From PALSA-612 sp963742925 (GTDB taxonomy: Bacteria; Actinomycetota; Thermoleophilia; Gaiellales; Gaiellaceae), in contig CAVUNV010000016.1 of NCBI GenBank assembly GCA_963742925.1, positions 62,001-126,000 on the forward strand: 64,000 bases of DNA. The letters are read 5' to 3'. Shown here piece by piece: positions 59,965 through 64,000 of the stretch; position 1 is the stretch's first letter; each line of letters starts with the position of its first letter. The translations under genes and the position numbers were made by a program. The notes below the pieces were generated by a model, which saw only the letters and a list, made by a program, of their open reading frames with translations, made no database searches and had not been told where the DNA came from.

Positions 59965-60977
59965 TGCACGTCACGTCGAGCCCGGTCGACTGGTACGTGC
60001 TCCGCGCCTCCGGGATCGTCGCGTACGTCCTGCTCACCGCCGCCGTCGCGATCGGGCTCGGCCTGGCGGGCAAGGAGCGGCTCGAGCGCTGGCCGCGGTT
60101 CGCCGTCACCGACATCCACCGTTTTGCCGGCCTGCTCGTCGGCGTGTTCGTGTCGCTGCACGTCGTGACGCTGGCGATCGACGCGTTCCTTCCCTTCTCG
60201 CTCGGGCAGCTCGTGGTGCCCTTCACCTCCTCCTACCGGCCCGTCTGGACGGCGATGGGCATCGTCGGTGCGGAGCTCCTGCTGGCCCTGGCGCTCACGA
60301 ACAGGTTCAGGCACCGGCTGCCGTACCGGTTCTGGCGGCGCGCGCACTACCTGAACTTCGCCGTCTGGGCGGCGGCGACGGCACACGGGATCGGCGCCGG
60401 CAGCGACACAGCGGCGAGCTGGAACGTGCTGCTGTATGCGTCGGCCGTGGCGCTCGTGACGGGCCTGGTGGCGCGTCGCGTCGCGCGATCCCGAAGCGGG
60501 GGCTCCTCTCGGGCGGGGAGCGAGCTGCTCTGGGGGGCGGGGGCCGCCGCTCTCATCGTCGGACTGCTCGTGACCGTTCCGCTCGGCCGCGGCGGCGTCG
60601 CGGCCGGCGTGAAGTCCTCGCGCGTCGCGACCGCGGCGCCCCGTTCCGTCCAGGACACGCTCACGGGGCAGATCGTCAACCAGAACGGCACGGCGAACCA
60701 GCTCGTCTCGCTCACCGGCCGCGGAGACGGCTCGACGGGGCTGCTCGTCCGGGTCGACCTGCTTCTCGCAGGCGGGCAGAGCCTGGACTCGACCTCGCTG
60801 CAGCTCGAGTTCCTGCCGAGCGGCATGACCTGCACCGGCACGGTCACGAACGTCGCCTCCTACAGCTTCGACGGGACGTGCACGCTGCCGGACGGCTCGC
60901 CCCGGAACGTGCACGCCGAGTGGTCGTCCACGGGTGGCAGCGACCTCCGCGGCACGATCAGCGCCGTCGCCGCCTGA
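59964..60977 (+). CDS. Ferric-reductase-like transmembrane heme protein
   Basis: 337 residues. N-terminal ferric-reductase-type bundle of about six helices with paired His positions: AVTDIHRFAGLLVGVFVSLH and RRAHYLNFAVWAAATAHGIG, likely ligating heme b. A seventh helix (LLWGAGAAALIVGLLVTVPL) leads to a ~110-residue outer domain (QDTLTGQIVNQNGTANQLVS). Follows apbE directly, an arrangement seen where electrons pass through membrane heme to an outer flavoprotein. Ends 3 bp from the convergent amylase stop. Confidence 0.78.
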   Translation: MHVTSSPVDWYVLRASGIVAYVLLTAAVAIGLGLAGKERLERWPRFAVTDIHRFAGLLVGVFVSLHVVTLAIDAFLPFSLGQLVVPFTSSYRPVWTAMGIVGAELLLALALTNRFRHRLPYRFWRRAHYLNFAVWAAATAHGIGAGSDTAASWNVLLYASAVALVTGLVARRVARSRSGGSSRAGSELLWGAGAAALIVGLLVTVPLGRGGVAAGVKSSRVATAAPRSVQDTLTGQIVNQNGTANQLVSLTGRGDGSTGLLVRVDLLLAGGQSLDSTSLQLEFLPSGMTCTGTVTNVASYSFDGTCTLPDGSPRNVHAEWSSTGGSDLRGTISAVAA

Positions 60978-60980
60978 GCG

Positions 60981-63123
60981 TCAGCGGCGGGGCGTGGCGC
61001 GCAGCACGGGCGAGACGGCGATGCTGCCGTCCGTCGCGGTCGCGATCGCCACCAGCTGCACCGTCTCGCCCTTCTTGAAGCTGCCGGGCTCGACGAAGGC
61101 GCGATACGGCGGGCGAGTCGTCGCTTGCCAGCCGCCGCCAGGCACCCGAGCCGCGCCGGATCGCGAACGTCACGCTGAGGGGGTCGGAGGTCGCGACCTT
61201 CGCCGAGGCGACCTTCAGCGTTCCGCTGAGCGGGTCGAGGCCGAATGCGAGCCTGGGCTTCGGCGCGGCCCGCTTCGGCAGGTCGGAATCGGCCTGGAGC
61301 ACGACGGTCGAGAGCGCCGGAACCGAGAACGACACCCGCCCGTCGGCGCCGCTCTTCACCGACGCCGGCGGCCCGAGCAGCGTCGACCACGAGGACGACG
61401 GTGTCGCCGTCGGGATCGTCACCTTCGCCGCCGCGGTGGCCGAGTTGAACGCGACCACGTACTCGCGCCGCGCCGCGCGGTCGATCCGGCTGACGACGAG
61501 GAGCTGCTTCGACGCGAGCCGGTTGATCGTCGCTCCGGTCGCGAGCGCCGGATGCACGTCCCGCAGCGCCGCGAGCGCCCGCAGCTCGCCCTCGATCGGG
61601 TTCGTCACGTCGAACGAGGAGCCGTTGCCGATCGGCGGCGAGCCGACGCGCTCCTGCGTCTTCCACTCGGCCACCTGGGTCGGGAACATGTCCTGCCGGG
61701 CCGCCTGGTCACCGCCGCGGCCGATCATGCCAACCTCGTCGCCGTAGTAGACGACCGGAGCACCGCGCAGCAGGTAGAGCAGGTCGTACCCGAGCTCGAC
61801 GCGAGAGAGCAGCTTCGAGTCGTTGACGGCACCGTGCTGGAGGATCTGTAGCGCCGCGCGGCCCATGTCGTGGTTGCCGAGGAAGGTCGGAGGTGTCGGC
61901 GCCGTTCCCGACGGCCCTCTGAAGTAGTCGTCGTCGGCGAGCCGGGAGCCGAGCGCCCGCGCGCCCGTCGTGCCGGCGGCGAATCCCGTGGCCTCGTCCT
62001 GGAACGGGAAGTCGAGCACGCTGGGGAGGCCCCGGTCGCGGACGAAGGACGAAAGCTCGATGTCGTCCGTGAGCGTCACCTCGCCGAAGATCGGGAAGTC
62101 GTCGATCCCCACGCTCCGCGCCGCGGCGAGGATCTTCGGTACCCAGAGGCCGAAGAAGGCTGCGTTGACGTGCTTGGCCGTGTCGACCCGGAAGCCGTCG
62201 ACCTTGTACTTGGTGATCCAGCTCGAGTAGATCTGCGCCAGGCCGTTCACGACGGCGGGCTGCTCGGTGAACAGGTCGTCGAGCCCGAAGAAGTCGCCCT
62301 GCTCGTAACAGGTCTGGTTGCACCCCGAGAAGTTGATGTCGCCGCGGTCGTGGTACTTCGTCGGGTCGTTCAGCCAGGCCGGGTTCTTCGCCGTCCGGTC
62401 GGACGGGACCGCGAAGAACGGCTTGTAGGGCATGTTCTGCGCCGACAGGCAGGGGAACGTCTTCGCCCGTACGTACCGCGCCGGGTCGAACTTCCTGCCG
62501 TGGCAGTCGCGATAGGGGATCTGCCCGGGATCGAGGTAGCCCGCGTTCCCCTGGAGCTGGACCACGTCGGCGGTGTGGTTGACGACCACGTCGAGGTAGA
62601 CCTTGAGGCCGAGCGAGTGGGCGCAGGTGACGAAGTCCGCGAAGTCCTGGTTCGTGCCCAGGTGCGGGTCGACGTTCAGGAAGTCCTTGATCCAGTAGCC
62701 GTGATAGGCGGCGCTGTCTGCCTGCACGGTCTGCTGGCCGAAGGGCGGCGTGACCCACAGTGCCGTGAAGCCGAGATCCTTGATGCGCGCCAGGCCGTGC
62801 TTCGTGTCGGTGCAGTCGCCGGTCAAGCCCTTGAAGTCCCCGCCGTGGTAATAGGCGGTGCTCACCGGGTCGTAGCCCGTAACGCCGGGGCCGCCGGTCA
62901 GCCCGCCTCGGTCGTTCGACGGATCGCCGTTCGCGTAGCGGTCGGTCATCACGAAGTAGACGCGCTGCGAGGCGAGCGACGTGTAGACCGGCGGCTTCGC
63001 CAGCGCTGCGAGCGCGGCTCCGGTCGGCGGGCCGGACGTGCCGCGGGCGAGCGCCGACGCCGCCGCTCCGGCGACGCTGACGAGGACGGCCAGCGCGAGG
63101 CCGGCCCTAGCGGAGCGGCTCAC
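60981..63123 (-). CDS. Exported GH13 alpha-amylase (apparent frameshift near 3' end)
   Basis: About 713 residues. GTG 63121-63123 gives a signal peptide (AGLALAVLVSVAGAAASALA). Catalytic barrel: VYFVMTDRYANGDPSNDRGG, LGFTALWVTPPF, GLKVYLDVVVNHTADVVQLQ, YKVDGFRVDTAKHVNAAFF with nucleophile Asp, DDFPIFGEVTLTDDIELS with Glu, and PPTFLGNHDMGRAA with the final Asp. A C-terminal beta domain follows (AFNSATAAAKVTIP). One extra base near 61105-61115 is needed to reach the natural end YRAFVEPGSFKKGE...RATPRR at 60981. Resembles pullulanase/cyclomaltodextrinase-like secreted amylases feeding the adjoining maltose transporter. Confidence 0.88.
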
Positions 63124-63245
63124 CCGTGTCGAGGTCGAAGAGGTGGACGTTGGAGACGTCGACGGCGATCGGGATGTGATCCCCGAGCGTGAGCTGCACG
63201 GCGTCGCGGGCCGGGAACGACGCGACCAGGTTCGGTCGCGTGGCC
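63107..63245 (-). pseudogene. Tail of a MalK/UgpC-type ABC ATPase (TOBE end)
   Basis: About 45 codons: TRPNLVASFPARDAVQLTLG then DHIPIAVDVSNVHLFDLDTG and EPLR. This is the C-terminal TOBE segment of MalK-type sugar ATPases. Walker motifs and everything upstream are missing; the sequence begins inside malF. Stop (63107-63109) overlaps the amylase start by 17 bp. Confidence 0.75.
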
Positions 63246-63672
63246 CGTTCTGGACAGGCTGGAGCGAGTTGAGCTTGATCGATTGGATCGCCTGCCCCTT
63301 CGTGAGGATGTGGCCGGTCGAGTAGTTCGTGAACGCGACGTTGACCGTGTAGATGATCGGTGCGATCTGGAAGCCGACCAGGAACACCGCGCCGGGGATG
63401 AGGAACTTGAGCGGCAGGACCTTGCGGGACGAGGTCGCGTAGACCGCGTCGACTCCGACGGTGGCGACGATCAGCACTCCGAACGCCGGCCACTTGTCGT
63501 GCGAGGCGAGCACGGCGGCGGCCCACACGGCCATGGCGTTGAGCGCCGCCAGGAGGGCGATCTTGATCACGACGCCGACCGTGCCCGAGAACACGGCGAT
63601 TCCACGGGCCAGCAGGGACGGCCGGAAGGCCGGTCGTCCGGGAGCCGGTGTCGGGGCGGCCGTCGACGTCAT
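63244..63672 (-). pseudogene. MalF-type sugar ABC permease, N-terminal part only
   Basis: 143 codons from ATG 63670-63672. Three or four helices: IKIALLAALNAMAVWAAAVL, FGVLIVATVGVDAVYA, FLIPGAVFLVGFQIAPIIYT, then VAFTNYSTGHILTKGQA and SIKLNSLQPVQNG. The periplasmic loop and the permease domain with the EAA motif are absent. The sequence passes directly into the MalK tail at about 63244-63252. Intact, it would be ~500 residues. Fits a maltose/maltodextrin importer next to malE and amylase. Confidence 0.75.
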
Positions 63673-63702
63673 GCGTTCACCTCGCCGATCCTAGAGCCGA
63701 AA

Positions 63703-63730
63703 CGGGGCGCCCGGCGGACCGGACGCCCCG
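63703..63730. terminator. Hairpin between malE and malF
   Basis: CGGGGCG (63703-63709) pairs with CGCCCCG (63724-63730), 14-base loop, in the 73-bp gap between malE stop and malF start. Without a T-run it may stabilise malE mRNA rather than terminate, as intergenic stem-loops do in other mal operons. Confidence 0.5.
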
Positions 63731-63745
63731 TCGGAGGTGGTTGCG

Positions 63746-64000
63746 CTAGCCGATCTTGTTGGCGATGTTCCGGGCAGCGGTCCGGAAGGCCGTACGCGCA
63801 GGTGTCGCGCCGGCACCCTTGGTCGACTTGAACCAGGCACCGCCGAGCTCCGACCAGACGGAGGCCATCTGGGGGATGTTCGGCAGCGGAACGCCGCCGG
63901 CGCTGGCCTTCCCGAACTCGGCCAGAACCGGGTCGCTGAAGGTCTTCGAGGCCTTCAGGTTGGCCGGCGCGCGGCCGGCCGCCAGGGCGAGCGCGACCTG
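63746..64000 (-). CDS. malE: Maltose/maltodextrin-binding protein MalE-type (5' end outside window)
   Basis: The last 84 residues are visible. FSDPVLAEFGKASAGGVPLP, NIPQMASVWSELGGAWFKST and AFRTAARNIANKIG. The P-x-I-P-x-M-x-x-V-W motif followed by a helix is the usual C-terminus of solute-binding proteins of the MalE group, which capture sugar outside the membrane for MalFG. First visible gene of the operon on the minus strand; likely partner of the amylase at its other end. Confidence 0.82.
   Translation of the reverse strand, partial: QVALALAAGRAPANLKASKTFSDPVLAEFGKASAGGVPLPNIPQMASVWSELGGAWFKSTKGAGATPARTAFRTAARNIANKIG

Noticed and set aside
60958..63672. One open frame of 904 codons spanning malF and the amylase
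   Set aside because: It joins a permease start, out-of-frame MalK tail and amylase. Family motifs show three genes; the frame is open only because high GC gives few stops.

Overview
The window is high-GC, densely packed, mostly leaderless DNA with many 4-base stop/start overlaps, GTG/TTG starts, MarR, F420-type oxidoreductase, ECF and FliA/WhiG-type sigma factors and a GlgE-type glycogen pathway. Together these suggest an actinobacterium, probably of the Thermoleophilia/Gaiellales kind; that placement is inference from gene style and not a search result. A tRNA-Sec gene (27427-27518) and fdhD/mobA suggest molybdenum/selenium formate dehydrogenase chemistry.

Layout. 1-12175 (minus): an intradiol-dioxygenase-like gene, then a translationally coupled run of envelope genes (membrane protein, YcnI, CopC-CopD-YtkA fusion, LolA-like protein, three domain-sharing exported proteins, NHL-repeat protein), preceded by small exported/membrane proteins and a DMT transporter. 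12196-17869: F420/FMN-type oxidoreductase and the purine genes purQ, purS, purC, purB, purE, purD. 17880-20851: a MarR repressor divergent from yceI and an FMN reductase with a visible promoter/operator, then fdhD-mobA. 20961-25936: purA, dnaB, rplI-rpsR-ssb-rpsF.

27427-38358: an intact selC gene (tRNA-Sec) whose 3' half is repeated perfectly (65 bp) at 38294-38358. The roughly 10.8 kb between the copies is a genomic island. It has a decayed tyrosine recombinase next to the tRNA, two SRAP/YedK C-terminal stumps, an extracellular hydrolase, a FliA-type sigma factor, an LspA-like protein and many small unknown genes. A third, 25-bp tRNA-Sec fragment at 39173-39197 delimits a second, one-gene segment (nucleotidyltransferase), as if two elements had integrated in tandem.

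39362-47820: L,D-transpeptidase, a tiny Lys-rich protein, MOSC protein, RtcB with a Cys-rich insert, then a minus-strand operon of an ECF sigma factor with a fused zinc-finger/membrane tail, a tandem-repeat anchored protein and a 793-residue polytopic membrane protein. 47934-55843: the GlgE glycogen route (glgC, glgM-type synthase, malQ on the other strand, glgE, glgB). 55845-60977: nucleotidyltransferase-like protein, collagen-like protein, HtrA-type protease, small anchored protein, ApbE and a ferric-reductase-like heme membrane protein. 60981-64000 (minus): alpha-amylase and a maltose ABC operon (malE, malF) in which malF runs abruptly into the tail of a MalK-type ATPase.

A recurring feature is single-base frameshifts (about fifteen) in otherwise well-conserved genes. 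They look more like residual indel errors of the assembly than real decay, and gene ends quoted across them are my reconstruction.
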